Positions 33,443 to 43,954 of a DNA stretch of 64,000 bases are shown piece after piece. The stretch's first letter is position 1. Each line of letters starts with the position of its first letter. The notes beneath the pieces are model-generated. The model did not search any database and was not told the origin of the DNA. It worked only from the letters and a program-made list of their open reading frames with translations. Source of the DNA: Staphylococcus warneri (lineage in GTDB: Bacteria > Bacillota > Bacilli > Staphylococcales > Staphylococcaceae); contig NZ_LR134269.1 of the NCBI RefSeq assembly GCF_900636385.1, forward strand, positions 1,178,001 through 1,242,000. The letters are read 5' to 3'. Both the position numbers and the translations under genes were made by a program.

Positions 33443-34135
33443 ATGATTACGATAAATCATAGATTACGAACTGTATCAGAATTTATCAAACCTGGTAAAC
33501 TTGCTGATATTGGTTCAGATCATGCTTATTTACCTATTTACGCTATTCAAACAAATTTAATTTCGCAAGCTATTGCTGGTGAAGTTATAAAAGGGCCTTT
33601 CGAAGCTGCAAAAAAGAATGTTCGAGAATACGCGCTAAGTAACCAAATTGATGTGCGTCTTGGGGATGGTTTAGAGGTAATAAAACATAATGAACAGTTA
33701 GACAATATCACAATTTGTGGTATGGGCGGTCCTTTAATAGCAAAAATATTAAAAGAAGGACAACAAAAACTTAAATCAAATCCTAGACTTATCCTCCAGA
33801 GTAATATACAAACACAAAATTTAAGAACGTTATTACAAGACATTCAATATCAAATCATTGATGAAAGAATTATGGAAGAGAAAGGACATATTTATGAAAT
33901 TGTAGTAGCTGAGCATCAACCCAAAATGTTCAAATATAACGAATTTGAACTTAAATTTGGCCCAGTTTTACTAGAAAACAAAAATGAATGTTTTTATAAT
34001 AAGTGGGAAAGAGAATTACAAGCTTTAGAAAAGATAAAACAACAACTTAATCCAGACATTCATCAACATCGATATCAAGAGATTGAGACAGAAATAGAAA
34101 TGATCAAAGAGGTGCTTACAAATGAAAATCAATGA
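33443..34135 (+). CDS. trmK: tRNA m1A22 methyltransferase TrmK
   Basis: A 230-residue Rossmann methyltransferase that modifies adenine 22 in tRNA. Motif I is LADIGSDHAYLPIY (about 20-33) and the catalytic loop region ICGMGGPLIAKIL is at 93-105. The C-terminal coiled coil (about 190-228) is typical. Its 3' end overlaps the Nif3-like gene by 14 bases, the usual pairing in bacilli. Confidence 0.95.
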   Translation: MITINHRLRTVSEFIKPGKLADIGSDHAYLPIYAIQTNLISQAIAGEVIKGPFEAAKKNVREYALSNQIDVRLGDGLEVIKHNEQLDNITICGMGGPLIAKILKEGQQKLKSNPRLILQSNIQTQNLRTLLQDIQYQIIDERIMEEKGHIYEIVVAEHQPKMFKYNEFELKFGPVLLENKNECFYNKWERELQALEKIKQQLNPDIHQHRYQEIETEIEMIKEVLTNENQ

Positions 34136-35225
34136 ATTAATGGTTATGTTAGATGAACATGTGCCTTTTAACACTGCAGAATCATGGGATAATGTTGGAC
34201 TACTTATAGGTGATGAATCGCAAGAAGTTACTGGGATTTTAACTGCACTAGATTGTACGTTAGAAATTGTAGAACAAGCAATAGAAGAAAATATCAATAC
34301 TATTATTAGTCATCATCCATTAATTTTTAAAGGTGTCCAATCCATTACTAATCAAGGCTATGGTGAAATAATAAGATTACTTATACAAAACAATATCAAT
34401 TTAATAGCAATGCATACCAATCTAGACGTTAATCCTAGAGGTGTCAATGCTATGCTTGCTTCTAAGATTGGTCTGAAAAATACTAGTTTAATTAATAAAG
34501 AACCTGAACGATACTTCAAAGTTCAGACTTTTATTCCCGAGAGCCATGTTGAAACATTTAAACAACAACTCAATAATATTGGTTTAGCTAAAGAAGGTAA
34601 TTATGAATATTGCTTCTTTGAAAGTAAAGGTAAGGGACAATTTAAACCTATAGATGATGCCAATCCTTATTTAGGTGAAATCGGTGAAATTGAATATGTA
34701 GATGAAGTGAAATTAGAATTTATGATTTCATATCAACAACAACAACTAACTGAAAAAGCGATTCACCAATATCATCCATATGAAACCCCAGTTTATGATT
34801 TTATTGAATTAACAAAAGAAGGTTCGTATGGTTTGGGCATTATTGGAGAATTAAATGAACCAATGAATATAGAGGATTTTGTTTCGTTAGTAAAATCTCG
34901 ATTACAAATTCCTAGTGTACGTTACGTTGGTAGTTCAAATACACTGATTAATAAAGTAGCTATGATTGGTGGTTCTGGTATTGGTTTTGAATACGAAGCT
35001 TCACAATTAGGTGCAGACATATTTATTACGGGCGATATCAAACATCATGATGCACTTGATGCCAAAATTGCAGGTGTCAACTTACTAGATATCAATCATT
35101 ATAGTGAATTTGTGATGAAAGAAGGACTAAAACAATTATTAGAAGAATGGTTAGTTGAAGAAAATGAAAATAACATAAAATTAGTAGCGTCAAATATTAA
35201 TACAGATCCATTCACATATATTTAA
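34122..35225 (+). CDS. Nif3-like dinuclear metal-centre protein (YqfO family)
   Basis: A 367-residue Nif3 family protein, often annotated as GTP cyclohydrolase 1 type 2 homologue. The metal ligands appear in IISHHPLIF (about 63-71), MHTNLDV and the C-terminal ITGDIKHHDALDA. The middle third (about 125-230) is the inserted PII-like domain found in firmicute members. Biochemical function is not settled. Confidence 0.93.
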   Translation: MKINELMVMLDEHVPFNTAESWDNVGLLIGDESQEVTGILTALDCTLEIVEQAIEENINTIISHHPLIFKGVQSITNQGYGEIIRLLIQNNINLIAMHTNLDVNPRGVNAMLASKIGLKNTSLINKEPERYFKVQTFIPESHVETFKQQLNNIGLAKEGNYEYCFFESKGKGQFKPIDDANPYLGEIGEIEYVDEVKLEFMISYQQQQLTEKAIHQYHPYETPVYDFIELTKEGSYGLGIIGELNEPMNIEDFVSLVKSRLQIPSVRYVGSSNTLINKVAMIGGSGIGFEYEASQLGADIFITGDIKHHDALDAKIAGVNLLDINHYSEFVMKEGLKQLLEEWLVEENENNIKLVASNINTDPFTYI

Positions 35226-35290
35226 AGTATAATTATAAATCTGATAATCGTTAATCAAGCAATTATAACTGGTATCAAAGATGAATTATA

Positions 35291-35319
35291 TTTAAAAACA
35301 CCATTAATTACTTTATAAT
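35291..35319 (+). promoter_or_regulatory. Probable SigA promoter of cshB
   Basis: -35-like TTTAAA (35291-35296), a 17-base spacer and a perfect TATAAT (35314-35319), about 25 bases before the AGGAGG of cshB. Confidence 0.5.
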
Positions 35320-35350
35320 AGTAAAGATGAACTTATAAGGAGGCCATACA

Positions 35351-36694
35351 ATGGCAAAACATCCATTTGAACACTTCGGTTTAAACTCAAGTATGATCGA
35401 AGCTGTAAAAGATTTAAAATTTGAGAAACCTACTGAAATTCAAAATAGAATTATTCCAAGAATATTAAAAGGAACTAACATTATTGGACAATCACAGACG
35501 GGGACAGGTAAATCCCATTCGTTTTTATTACCGTTAGTTAATCAAATTGATACGGACATTCATGAACCTCAAGCTATCGTTGTTGCACCTACAAGAGAAT
35601 TAGCACAACAACTTTATCAAGCAGCTAACCATTTAAGCGGTTTTAAAGAAGGCGTCAATGCTAAACTATTTATCGGCGGTACAGATATTGAGAAAGACAG
35701 ACAACGTTGTAACCAACAACCACAGCTAGTCATTGGTACACCAACAAGAATTAATGATTTAGCTAAAAGTGGTCATTTACACACACATTTAGCCTCATAT
35801 TTAATCATAGATGAAGCTGATTTAATGATAGATTTAGGATTGATTGAAGATGTAGACTTTATCGCTTCACGTTTAGAAGAACATTCAAATATTGCTGTAT
35901 TCAGTGCAACAATTCCAAAATCATTACAGCCATTTTTAAATAAATATTTAGAGCAACCTGATTTTGTAGAAGTTGATAGCCAATCACAAAATAAAAAGAA
36001 TATTGAATTTTATTTAATTCCTACTAAAGGAACTGCAAAAGTTGAAAAGACACTTAAATTAATTGATATACTAAACCCTTATTTATGTATTATTTTCTGT
36101 AATAGTAGAGACAGCGCAGATGAATTAGCACGAACACTCAATGAAGCCGGTATCAAAGTGGGTATGATTCATGGTGGATTAACACCTCGTGAACGTAAAC
36201 AACAAATGAAACGTATTAGAAATCTAGATTTCCAATTTGTGATTGCCAGTGATTTAGCATCAAGAGGTATTGATATTGAGGGTGTAAGCCATGTCATCAA
36301 TTTCGATGTACCAAATGATATTGATTTCTTTACTCATAGAGTAGGACGTACTGGTCGAGGAAACTATCGAGGTGTAGCAATTACCTTATATAGTCCAGAT
36401 GAAGAGGAAAATGTTTCTGCGATTGAAGATAGAGGTTATGTCTTTGAAAATGTGGATATTAAAAACGATGAACTTACACCTATCAAAGCACATAATACTA
36501 GACGCACTAGACAGCGCAAAGATGACCATTTAACTAATGAAGTTAAAAACAAAGTCCGTAGCAAAACAAAACGCAAAGTTAAACCAGGTTATAAAAAGAA
36601 ATTTAAACAAGAAGTTGAAAGAATGAAACGACAAGAACGTAAACAATTTAGTAAACGTCAAAACCGTCAAAATAGAAAGAGTAGAAAAGGATAG
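35351..36694 (+). CDS. cshB: DEAD-box RNA helicase CshB
   Basis: A 447-residue ATP-dependent RNA helicase. The Q motif is FEKPTEIQNRIIP, Walker A is SQTGTGKS, motif II is the variant DEAD (IIDEADLMIDLG), motif III is SAT, and motif VI is HRVGRTGRG. The C-terminus is strongly basic (about 370-447) and probably binds RNA. Family members help ribosome assembly and cold growth. nfo follows within 10 bases. Confidence 0.96.
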   Translation: MAKHPFEHFGLNSSMIEAVKDLKFEKPTEIQNRIIPRILKGTNIIGQSQTGTGKSHSFLLPLVNQIDTDIHEPQAIVVAPTRELAQQLYQAANHLSGFKEGVNAKLFIGGTDIEKDRQRCNQQPQLVIGTPTRINDLAKSGHLHTHLASYLIIDEADLMIDLGLIEDVDFIASRLEEHSNIAVFSATIPKSLQPFLNKYLEQPDFVEVDSQSQNKKNIEFYLIPTKGTAKVEKTLKLIDILNPYLCIIFCNSRDSADELARTLNEAGIKVGMIHGGLTPRERKQQMKRIRNLDFQFVIASDLASRGIDIEGVSHVINFDVPNDIDFFTHRVGRTGRGNYRGVAITLYSPDEEENVSAIEDRGYVFENVDIKNDELTPIKAHNTRRTRQRKDDHLTNEVKNKVRSKTKRKVKPGYKKKFKQEVERMKRQERKQFSKRQNRQNRKSRKG

Positions 36695-37594
<900 letters not shown>

Positions 37595-37606
37595 TTAAGT
37601 AAACTG

Positions 37607-37637
37607 GCGTTACAGATAATTCTGTAACGCTATTTTA
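37607..37637 (+). terminator. Terminator after nfo
   Basis: GCGTTACAGA (37607-37616) and TCTGTAACGC (37621-37630) form a perfect 10-bp stem with a 4-base loop, followed by TATTTTA. Confidence 0.9.
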
Positions 37638-37657
37638 GTCGTAAACATTACTATTTA
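37635..37657 (+). promoter_or_regulatory. Zur box upstream of the zinc ABC-zur operon
   Basis: The core TCGTAAACATTACTA (37639-37653) matches the known gram-positive Zur core TCGTAATNATTACGA at 12 of 14 defined positions. Flanking bases extend the match to about 18 of 22. It overlaps the -35 hexamer TTTACA (37654-37659) of the promoter, as expected for a repressor site. Confidence 0.75.
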
Positions 37658-37682
37658 CATTACGTATATCAAGATGTATAGT
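37654..37682 (+). promoter_or_regulatory. Promoter of the zinc ABC-zur operon
   Basis: -35 TTTACA (37654-37659), a 17-base spacer and -10 TATAGT (37677-37682), placed 19 bases before the first gene and overlapped by the Zur box. Confidence 0.65.
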
Positions 37683-37700
37683 ATAAAATGAGGTGAAAAA

Positions 37701-38471
37701 ATGACAACACCAGTATTTGAACTCAAAAACATTGATTATTATTTTGATCATAAGCAAGTACTCGAAAATATAAATATTAAAATTAATAAAGGGGAATTTT
37801 TAGCAATAGTAGGTCCTAATGGTGCTGGAAAATCGACTCTTTTAAAAATCATTTTAGGATTATTACCTTTACAATCTGGAGAAATTTTTATTGATGGTCA
37901 TCCAATAAAAAATAATAAATCTTCCTTGAAAATAAGTTATGTTTCTCAAAAGGCCTCTTCATTTACTGCCGGTTTCCCAGCAAGTGTTAAAGAAGTAGTT
38001 CTTAGCGGACTAACTAAGACGAAAAAACTCTTCCAACGTTTTAATCAAAATGATGTGAAACAAGTTGAACATGTTTTAGAACGATTAAATATTTCACATT
38101 TAATTCATAAAAATATTGCGGAGCTTTCAGGTGGTCAACAGCAACGTGTTCTCATTGCTCGTGCTTTAATTTCTAACCCGAGTGTATTGGTTTTAGATGA
38201 ACCAACTAATGGAATTGATGCTAAACACGTCAATGAGTTTTATGAAACTCTAGATCGCTTAAAAAAAGAAGGCATAACTATTATTTTAGTTACACATGAT
38301 ATTGGTGTAGTTGCTGATACAGCTACAGAAGTTGCATGTTTAAACAAACATTTACATTTTCATGGTACTACAGAAGATTTTAAATCTCTTGACGAAGTTG
38401 AAATTTCTAAAATATATGGTCATCCTATTCAATTCGTTGATCATCAACACAATAGAGAATGTTGTAACTAA
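37701..38471 (+). CDS. Zinc ABC transporter, ATP-binding protein (ZnuC/MreA type)
   Basis: A 256-residue ATPase. Walker A is GPNGAGKST (about 39-47), the Q loop is YVSQKA, the signature is LSGGQQQR, Walker B is VLVLDEPT and the switch histidine is in VTHD. The His-rich C-terminus (HPIQFVDHQHNRECC) fits a zinc system. In S. aureus this operon is mreA-mreB-zur. The solute-binding lipoprotein is not encoded here. Confidence 0.94.
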   Translation: MTTPVFELKNIDYYFDHKQVLENINIKINKGEFLAIVGPNGAGKSTLLKIILGLLPLQSGEIFIDGHPIKNNKSSLKISYVSQKASSFTAGFPASVKEVVLSGLTKTKKLFQRFNQNDVKQVEHVLERLNISHLIHKNIAELSGGQQQRVLIARALISNPSVLVLDEPTNGIDAKHVNEFYETLDRLKKEGITIILVTHDIGVVADTATEVACLNKHLHFHGTTEDFKSLDEVEISKIYGHPIQFVDHQHNRECCN

Positions 38472-38526
38472 TATTATTATTAATGTTTATATATCTAATT
38501 AGAAATATTTTTGAGGAGTGTAACTC

Positions 38527-39387
38527 ATGATAGATGCATTATTAAATTTTGATTTTATGAGATACTCCTTAATTAGTGGTATCTTAATAGGTTTTATTGC
38601 ACCTTTAATTGGTGCTTTTATAGTAGTACGAAGGCTTTCACTTATTGCTGATGCATTGAGCCATGTTACATTAGGTGGAATATCATTTGGGATGTTTGTG
38701 ATTACTGTTATACCTGCACTAACTTTAATTAACCCAATGTGGTTTGGTATATTATTTGCTATTATTGGTGCATTATTAATAGAAAAATTACGTACATCTT
38801 ATACAAATTATCAAGAAATCGCAATTCCGATTATTATGAGTGCGGGTATCGCATTAAGTGCTATTTTTATTTCATTGGCAGATGGATTTAATCAGGAAAT
38901 TGTTGGCTTGTTATTTGGTTCTATCAGTGCAGTAAACCTAAGTGATTTAACAACTATCATTTTCATTACTATATTAGTATTATTATTTATTACATTATTT
39001 TACAAAGAACTGTTTATATTATCTTTCGACGAAGAATATAGTAAAGTGATTGGTATTCCAAAATGGATTCAGTTTTTATTTATTGTCGTAGTGGCAATGG
39101 TTATTTCTGCATCCATGAGAGTAGTTGGAATATTATTAGTTAGTGCGTTAATCACATTACCTGTAGCAATTGCTATGCGTTGGACGAAAGGATTTAAACA
39201 ATTAATTGTGTTAAGTATTATTATTGGTGAACTTTCAGTTATATTAGGACTTATTGTAGCTTTTTATATCAATATTTCACCTGGTGGCGTGATTGTAGTA
39301 CTATTAGTCATTATGCTAATGATAACGATGACTTATCAAAAATTAAAAACAAAGTCACAAAAGGGAGATCGAAAATATGAATACTAG
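38527..39387 (+). CDS. Zinc ABC transporter, membrane permease (ZnuB/MreB type)
   Basis: A 286-residue ABC-3 family permease with about eight hydrophobic helices. The family motif [18 protein letters not shown] lies near residues 33-50 and the coupling region is [20 protein letters not shown]. It partners the ATPase 55 bases upstream and overlaps zur by 11 bases, so the repressor is co-translated with the transporter. Confidence 0.95.
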   Translation: MIDALLNFDFMRYSLISGILIGFIAPLIGAFIVVRRLSLIADALSHVTLGGISFGMFVITVIPALTLINPMWFGILFAIIGALLIEKLRTSYTNYQEIAIPIIMSAGIALSAIFISLADGFNQEIVGLLFGSISAVNLSDLTTIIFITILVLLFITLFYKELFILSFDEEYSKVIGIPKWIQFLFIVVVAMVISASMRVVGILLVSALITLPVAIAMRWTKGFKQLIVLSIIIGELSVILGLIVAFYINISPGGVIVVLLVIMLMITMTYQKLKTKSQKGDRKYEY

Positions 39388-39796
39388 TGATGCAATAAAA
39401 ATTTTAAAAGATAACGGTTTGAAGTATACAGATAAACGTAATTATATGCTTAATATTTTTGTTAAGGAAGATAAATATATTAATGCTAAATATATTCAAC
39501 AAGTGATGGATAAAGATTATCCAGGTATTTCATTTGATACTATTTATCGAAATCTTCATTTATTTAAAGATTTAGCCATTATTGAAAGTACTGAATTAGA
39601 TGGCGAAATGAAATTTAGAATTGCTTGTACGAATCATCACCATCATCACTTCATCTGTGAAAAATGTGGTGACACAAAGGTGATCGATTTTTGTCCAATT
39701 GATCAAGTCAAACAATATTTACCAAATGTCGATATTCATACACATAAACTTGAAGTTTATGGTGTTTGTGAAAAATGTCAAAAGGTAGCTAAATAA
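39377..39796 (+). CDS. zur: Zinc uptake regulator Zur (Fur family)
   Basis: A 139-residue Fur-family repressor. The N-terminal winged helix includes [14 protein letters not shown] and [16 protein letters not shown]. Metal-binding residues cluster in [15 protein letters not shown] and the C-terminal CEKCQK, giving two CxxC motifs for structural zinc. The linkage to a zinc ABC transporter and the Zur box upstream of the operon identify it as Zur, not Fur or PerR. Confidence 0.94.
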   Translation: MNTSDAIKILKDNGLKYTDKRNYMLNIFVKEDKYINAKYIQQVMDKDYPGISFDTIYRNLHLFKDLAIIESTELDGEMKFRIACTNHHHHHFICEKCGDTKVIDFCPIDQVKQYLPNVDIHTHKLEVYGVCEKCQKVAK

Positions 39797-39816
39797 TTAA
39801 ACGATACTTTAATATT

Positions 39817-39867
39817 AAGATGGAATCATCAATAGGCTTTAGTAATTAGTCTAACTGATTCCATCTT
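39817..39867. terminator. Inverted repeat after zur
   Basis: AAGATGGAATCA (39817-39828) and TGATTCCATCTT (39856-39867) form a perfect 12-bp stem with a 27-base loop, followed by ATTTATTG. The T-run is weak, so termination is likely but not certain. Confidence 0.7.
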
Positions 39868-40027
39868 ATTTATTGTGAAAGTACACAAATATTCTCAATA
39901 TGCATACTCCATTAGTATGAAATCGATTAATATGCATTTTTTATTATGTTTTAATGTTTAAAATAAGCCATTTTGAGATATATAATGACTGTAACGATAA
40001 TTAGTAGCACATAAGTAAGCACATTAA

Positions 40028-40056
40028 TTGTCGAAATTGTGACTGCTTGTTATGAT
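40028..40056 (+). promoter_or_regulatory. Promoter of sodA
   Basis: -35 TTGTCG (40028-40033), a 17-base spacer and -10 TATGAT (40051-40056) preceded by TGT, an extended -10. Transcription would start near 40063, leaving a leader of about 27 bases with AGGAGG. Confidence 0.7.
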
Positions 40057-40089
40057 GAAATTACAGACATTTTAGGAGGATGATTATTT

Positions 40090-40689
40090 ATGGCATTTGA
40101 ATTACCAAAATTACCATATGCATTTGACGCATTAGAACCACACATCGATAAAGAAACTATGGAGATTCACCATGATAAACACCACAACACTTATGTAACA
40201 AAATTAAATGCAGCTGTAGAAGGTACTGACTTAGAAGCTAAATCAATCGAAGAAATTGTAGCTAACTTAGATAGTGTTCCTTCTGATATTCAAACTGCAG
40301 TAAGAAATAACGGTGGCGGACACTTAAACCACTCATTATTCTGGGAATTATTAACACCTAATTCAGAAGAAAAAGGTGAAGTAGTAGATAAAATTAAAGA
40401 ACAATGGGGTTCTTTAGATGAATTCAAAAAAGAATTCGCTGACAAAGCTGCAGCTCGTTTTGGTTCAGGTTGGGCTTGGTTAGTTGTTAATAATGGTCAA
40501 TTAGAAATCGTTACAACTCCAAACCAAGATAACCCATTAACTGAAGGTAAAACACCTATCCTAGGCTTAGATGTTTGGGAACATGCTTATTACCTTAAAT
40601 ATCAAAACAAACGTCCAGATTATATCAGTGCTTTCTGGAATGTTGTTAACTGGGAAAAAGTTGACGAATTATACAACGCTGCTAAATAA
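40090..40689 (+). CDS. sodA: Superoxide dismutase [Mn/Fe]
   Basis: A 199-residue dismutase that converts superoxide to hydrogen peroxide. Metal ligands fall at H27 ([11 protein letters not shown] region), H81 ([10 protein letters not shown]), and the [12 protein letters not shown] motif giving Asp and His near 161 and 165. The codons are strongly biased to the preferred set, consistent with high expression. Monocistronic between its own promoter and terminator. Confidence 0.98.
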   Translation: MAFELPKLPYAFDALEPHIDKETMEIHHDKHHNTYVTKLNAAVEGTDLEAKSIEEIVANLDSVPSDIQTAVRNNGGGHLNHSLFWELLTPNSEEKGEVVDKIKEQWGSLDEFKKEFADKAAARFGSGWAWLVVNNGQLEIVTTPNQDNPLTEGKTPILGLDVWEHAYYLKYQNKRPDYISAFWNVVNWEKVDELYNAAK

Positions 40690-40705
40690 TTTAACAGTAT
40701 TTACT

Positions 40706-40746
40706 AGAGTCTGGAACTTTAATAGTTTTCCAGACTCTTTTTTTAT
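40706..40746 (+). terminator. Terminator after sodA
   Basis: AGAGTCTGGAA (40706-40716) and TTCCAGACTCT (40728-40738) form a perfect 11-bp stem with an 11-base loop, followed by a long T-run. Confidence 0.93.
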
Positions 40747-40817
40747 CAAAATGATAGAAAAATTTCTGATTTTCATATATCATTTTAAAGAGATACTTTG
40801 AATAGAGGTAGGTTGTT

Positions 40818-42887
40818 TTGCTTAAAAGATTAAAGGAAAAATCAAATGATGAAAAAGTAAGAAACACCATGAATCGAAGAATAAATTTTATCTTTGGTTT
40901 AGTTGTGTTTATTTTTGCAATTATGGTATTAAGGCTTGGCTATTTACAGATTGCACAAGGTTCACATTATAAACAGTTAATTAAAAATGATGAGAATATT
41001 ACCGTGAATGAATCTGTACCTAGAGGACGCATTGTAGACCGTAATGGTAAGGTCTTAGTAGACAATGCATCTAAGATGGCTATTACATATACAAGAGGAC
41101 GTAAGACATCGCAAAAAGAGATGCTCGAAACAGCTAAAAAGTTATCTTCATTAATTAAGATGGATACAGACAAAATTACTGATCGAGATAAAAAGGATTT
41201 TTGGGTCACTTTACATCCCCAAAAAGCCAAAGACTTAATGAAAAAAGAGCAGTCTATGTTAGAAGATGGAAGCATCTCTCAAGAACAATATGATGAACAA
41301 CAACGTAAGAAAATCGGTAAAAAGCAATTAAGCGAATTATCCAAAAAAGATTTACAAATTTTAGCTATTTATCGAGAAATGAATGCGGGTAGTACATTGG
41401 ACCCTCAAACAATTAAAAATGAAGATGTTACAGAAAAAGAATATGCAGCAGTATCTCAACAATTATCTAAATTGCCAGGTGTTAATACATCTATGGATTG
41501 GGATAGAAAATATCCTTATAAAGATACGCTAAGAGGTATTTTTGGTGATGTATCTACGTCAACAGAAGGTTTACCAAAAGAACTAACCGAGCAATATTTA
41601 TCTAAAGGCTATTCACGAAATGATCGAGTAGGGAAATCATACCTAGAATATCAATACGAAGATGTACTTCGTGGTAAAAAGAAACAAATGAAGTATACAA
41701 CTGATAAATCTGGTAAAGTCATCAATTCTGAAGTCGTTAATCCTGGTTCAAGAGGACATGATTTACAGTTAACAATAGATATTGACCTACAGAAAAAAGT
41801 AGAATCTCTTTTAGATAAACAAATTGCAAAGCTACGTAGTCAAGGTGCTAAAGACATGGACAATGCAATGATTGTTGTCCAAGACCCTAAAAACGGGGAT
41901 ATCTTAGCTATGGCAGGTAAACAAATTAGTAAAAACGGTAAATTAACGGATTATGATATCGGAAACTTTACAGCACAATTTGCTGTAGGTTCTTCTGTTA
42001 AAGGTGGTACATTACTTGCCGGATATCAAAATAAGGCTATTAAAGTTGGAGAACAAATGGTTGATGAACCATTAAAATTCCAAGGTGGACTAACAAAACG
42101 TTCTTACTTTAATAAAGATGGTCGTGTAACTATTAATGATAAAGAAGCGTTAATGCATTCATCTAACGTTTATATGTTTAAAACAGCCTTGAAATTAGCA
42201 GGAGATCCATATTATTCAGGCATGCCATTACCTAATGATATCTCAATTGCAGGGCAAAAACTTCGTAAAGGGCTAAATCAAGTTGGTTTAGGTGTTAAAA
42301 CAGGTATCGATTTACCAAATGAAACAAATGGTCAAATTGAACCATTAACAAATAATCCAGGTAATTATCTAGATTTGTCTATTGGTCAATATGATACGTA
42401 TACACCTTTACAATTGTCACAATACGTTTCAACTATTGCTAATAATGGATACAGAATTCAACCACATATTGGACTTTCTATACACGATGCAACAAATAAA
42501 GATGAATTAGGTCCAGTAAAAAGAAAAGTAAAAGGAAATGTATTAAACAAAGTTAATAATTCTCAAAAAGAAATTGATGAAGTGAAAGATGGCTTTAAAA
42601 TGGCATTTAACGAAAAAGATGGAACAGGATATGCTAGTTTCAAAGATACAGTAGTACCTTCAGCAGGTAAGACAGGAACAGCTGAGGTATTCCAAGATGG
42701 TGAACCAAGAGTAAATTCGACATACATTGGTTATGCACCAATTAAAGATCCAAAATTAGCTTTCTCAATAGTTTATACGAATCAACCTGTACCGCCTCCT
42801 TGGTTAAATGGTGGAGATTTAGGAAGAGATGTCATTAATTATTACTTTAAAGATAAAGATAAAAATGGTGATAGTACAGAAAACTAG
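40818..42887 (+). CDS. pbp3: Penicillin-binding protein 3 (class B transpeptidase)
   Basis: A 689-residue class B PBP. A short cytoplasmic tail and transmembrane helix (about 24-45) are followed by the dimerisation/pedestal region (VNESVPRGRIVDRNGKVL) and the transpeptidase domain. Catalytic motifs are S392-S-V-K395, S448-S-N450 and K618-T-G-T. It is full length and starts at a TTG behind AGAGGTAGG. It cross-links peptidoglycan on the outer face of the membrane. Confidence 0.97.
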   Translation: MLKRLKEKSNDEKVRNTMNRRINFIFGLVVFIFAIMVLRLGYLQIAQGSHYKQLIKNDENITVNESVPRGRIVDRNGKVLVDNASKMAITYTRGRKTSQKEMLETAKKLSSLIKMDTDKITDRDKKDFWVTLHPQKAKDLMKKEQSMLEDGSISQEQYDEQQRKKIGKKQLSELSKKDLQILAIYREMNAGSTLDPQTIKNEDVTEKEYAAVSQQLSKLPGVNTSMDWDRKYPYKDTLRGIFGDVSTSTEGLPKELTEQYLSKGYSRNDRVGKSYLEYQYEDVLRGKKKQMKYTTDKSGKVINSEVVNPGSRGHDLQLTIDIDLQKKVESLLDKQIAKLRSQGAKDMDNAMIVVQDPKNGDILAMAGKQISKNGKLTDYDIGNFTAQFAVGSSVKGGTLLAGYQNKAIKVGEQMVDEPLKFQGGLTKRSYFNKDGRVTINDKEALMHSSNVYMFKTALKLAGDPYYSGMPLPNDISIAGQKLRKGLNQVGLGVKTGIDLPNETNGQIEPLTNNPGNYLDLSIGQYDTYTPLQLSQYVSTIANNGYRIQPHIGLSIHDATNKDELGPVKRKVKGNVLNKVNNSQKEIDEVKDGFKMAFNEKDGTGYASFKDTVVPSAGKTGTAEVFQDGEPRVNSTYIGYAPIKDPKLAFSIVYTNQPVPPPWLNGGDLGRDVINYYFKDKDKNGDSTEN

Positions 42888-42952
42888 TCGTTTCATTTAA
42901 TTCTATTTAGTATTATTTTCAAAAGTATTACTATTGATTCTTAAAATTTACT

Positions 42953-42980
42953 TTGCATTTAATAAACTAATTGGTATAAT
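42953..42980 (+). promoter_or_regulatory. Promoter of rpmG
   Basis: -35 TTGCAT (42953-42958), a 16-base spacer and a perfect -10 TATAAT (42975-42980), with a short leader to AAGGAGGAA. Confidence 0.75.
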
Positions 42981-43018
42981 GTAAAGGTCGTATTTAGAAA
43001 AGGTAAGGAGGAATAATC

Positions 43019-43168
43019 ATGCGCGTTAACGTTACATTAGCTTGTACAGAATGTGGTGAAAGAAACTACATCTCTACAAAAAACAAAAGAACAAACCCAG
43101 AACGTATTGAAATGAAAAAATACTGTGCACGTGATAATAAACAAACTTTACACCGTGAAACTAAATAA
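43019..43168 (+). CDS. rpmG: 50S ribosomal protein L33
   Basis: A 49-residue protein opening [17 protein letters not shown] and ending TLHRETK, a complete bL33. The first zinc-ribbon pair C9 and C12 is intact, but the second has only C36 (KYCARDNK) without a partner cysteine, so the full four-Cys site is absent. ATG lies behind AAGGAGG. It has its own promoter and terminator. Confidence 0.96.
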   Translation: MRVNVTLACTECGERNYISTKNKRTNPERIEMKKYCARDNKQTLHRETK

Positions 43169-43201
43169 TTAATTTATTTAACTAAACAAATATTCAATAC
43201 A

Positions 43202-43236
43202 AAAAGACGGAAATCTAAATTTAGATTCCGTCTTTT
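43202..43236 (+). terminator. Terminator after rpmG
   Basis: AAAAGACGGA with TCTAAA pairs with TTTAGATTCCGTCTTTT across a tight centre with one bulged A, ending in a T-run. Confidence 0.9.
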
Positions 43237-43344
43237 ATTTTTAAGCAATGCTTAACATTAGTTAAATTTTGACAATCATTCTACAGAATTTTGAACAATA
43301 TCTTCAATATAGAAATGGTATTCACTAATATACGATTCAACTTA

Positions 43345-43373
43345 ATGACATAAAATTATATAAACGTTATAAT
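43345..43373 (+). promoter_or_regulatory. Probable promoter of the formyltetrahydrofolate cyclo-ligase operon
   Basis: -35 ATGACA (43345-43350), a 17-base spacer and -10 TATAAT (43368-43373), 26 bases before the first ATG. Confidence 0.65.
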
Positions 43374-43399
43374 ATGGAATAGTAAAAGTAGGTGAAAAA

Positions 43400-43954
43400 A
43401 TGAATAAAAAAGATATAAGATCGTCTATTTTAACCACAATGAAAAAACATTCTAATACTGAAAAAAATATTGCTGATGATTGGTTAGCCAATCAATTTTT
43501 TAATTCTCAATCATATCAAGAGGCAACATCAATTGGTATAGTTTTATCCTTACCGCATGAAGTTAATACATATATAATTATTCAACAATCACTGAAAGAT
43601 CATAAAAAAATATTTGTTCCTGAAGTAGACTACAAATCCAAATTGATGACTTTTAAACAATTATTAGATTTGAATGAAATAGAACGTGATGCAAAAGGGA
43701 TTTATCATTCCATTTCAAATACTCAAACCACAGATCAATTAGATTTAGTTGTCGTCCCCGGTGTCGGATTTAAAAGTGATGGATATAGGATAGGATATGG
43801 GGGCGGTTTTTATGATCGTTTTATTTCAAATTTTAATCCGAAAACAATTAGTTTATTATATGATTTTCAATTAATTGATTTTGAACCGGATAAACACGAT
43901 CAGCCTGTAGATGAGTTGATTATATATAAAAGCCGCAAATGGAGGCAAAAATGA
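43400..43954 (+). CDS. 5-formyltetrahydrofolate cyclo-ligase
   Basis: A 184-residue enzyme that converts 5-formyl-THF to 5,10-methenyl-THF with ATP. The family C-terminal signature GVGFKSDGYRIGYGGGFYDRFI is at about 119-140. The N-terminus (MNKKDIRSSILTTMKKH) fits the substrate-binding part. Its last codons overlap the Shine-Dalgarno and start of the rhomboid gene. Confidence 0.95.
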   Translation: MNKKDIRSSILTTMKKHSNTEKNIADDWLANQFFNSQSYQEATSIGIVLSLPHEVNTYIIIQQSLKDHKKIFVPEVDYKSKLMTFKQLLDLNEIERDAKGIYHSISNTQTTDQLDLVVVPGVGFKSDGYRIGYGGGFYDRFISNFNPKTISLLYDFQLIDFEPDKHDQPVDELIIYKSRKWRQK

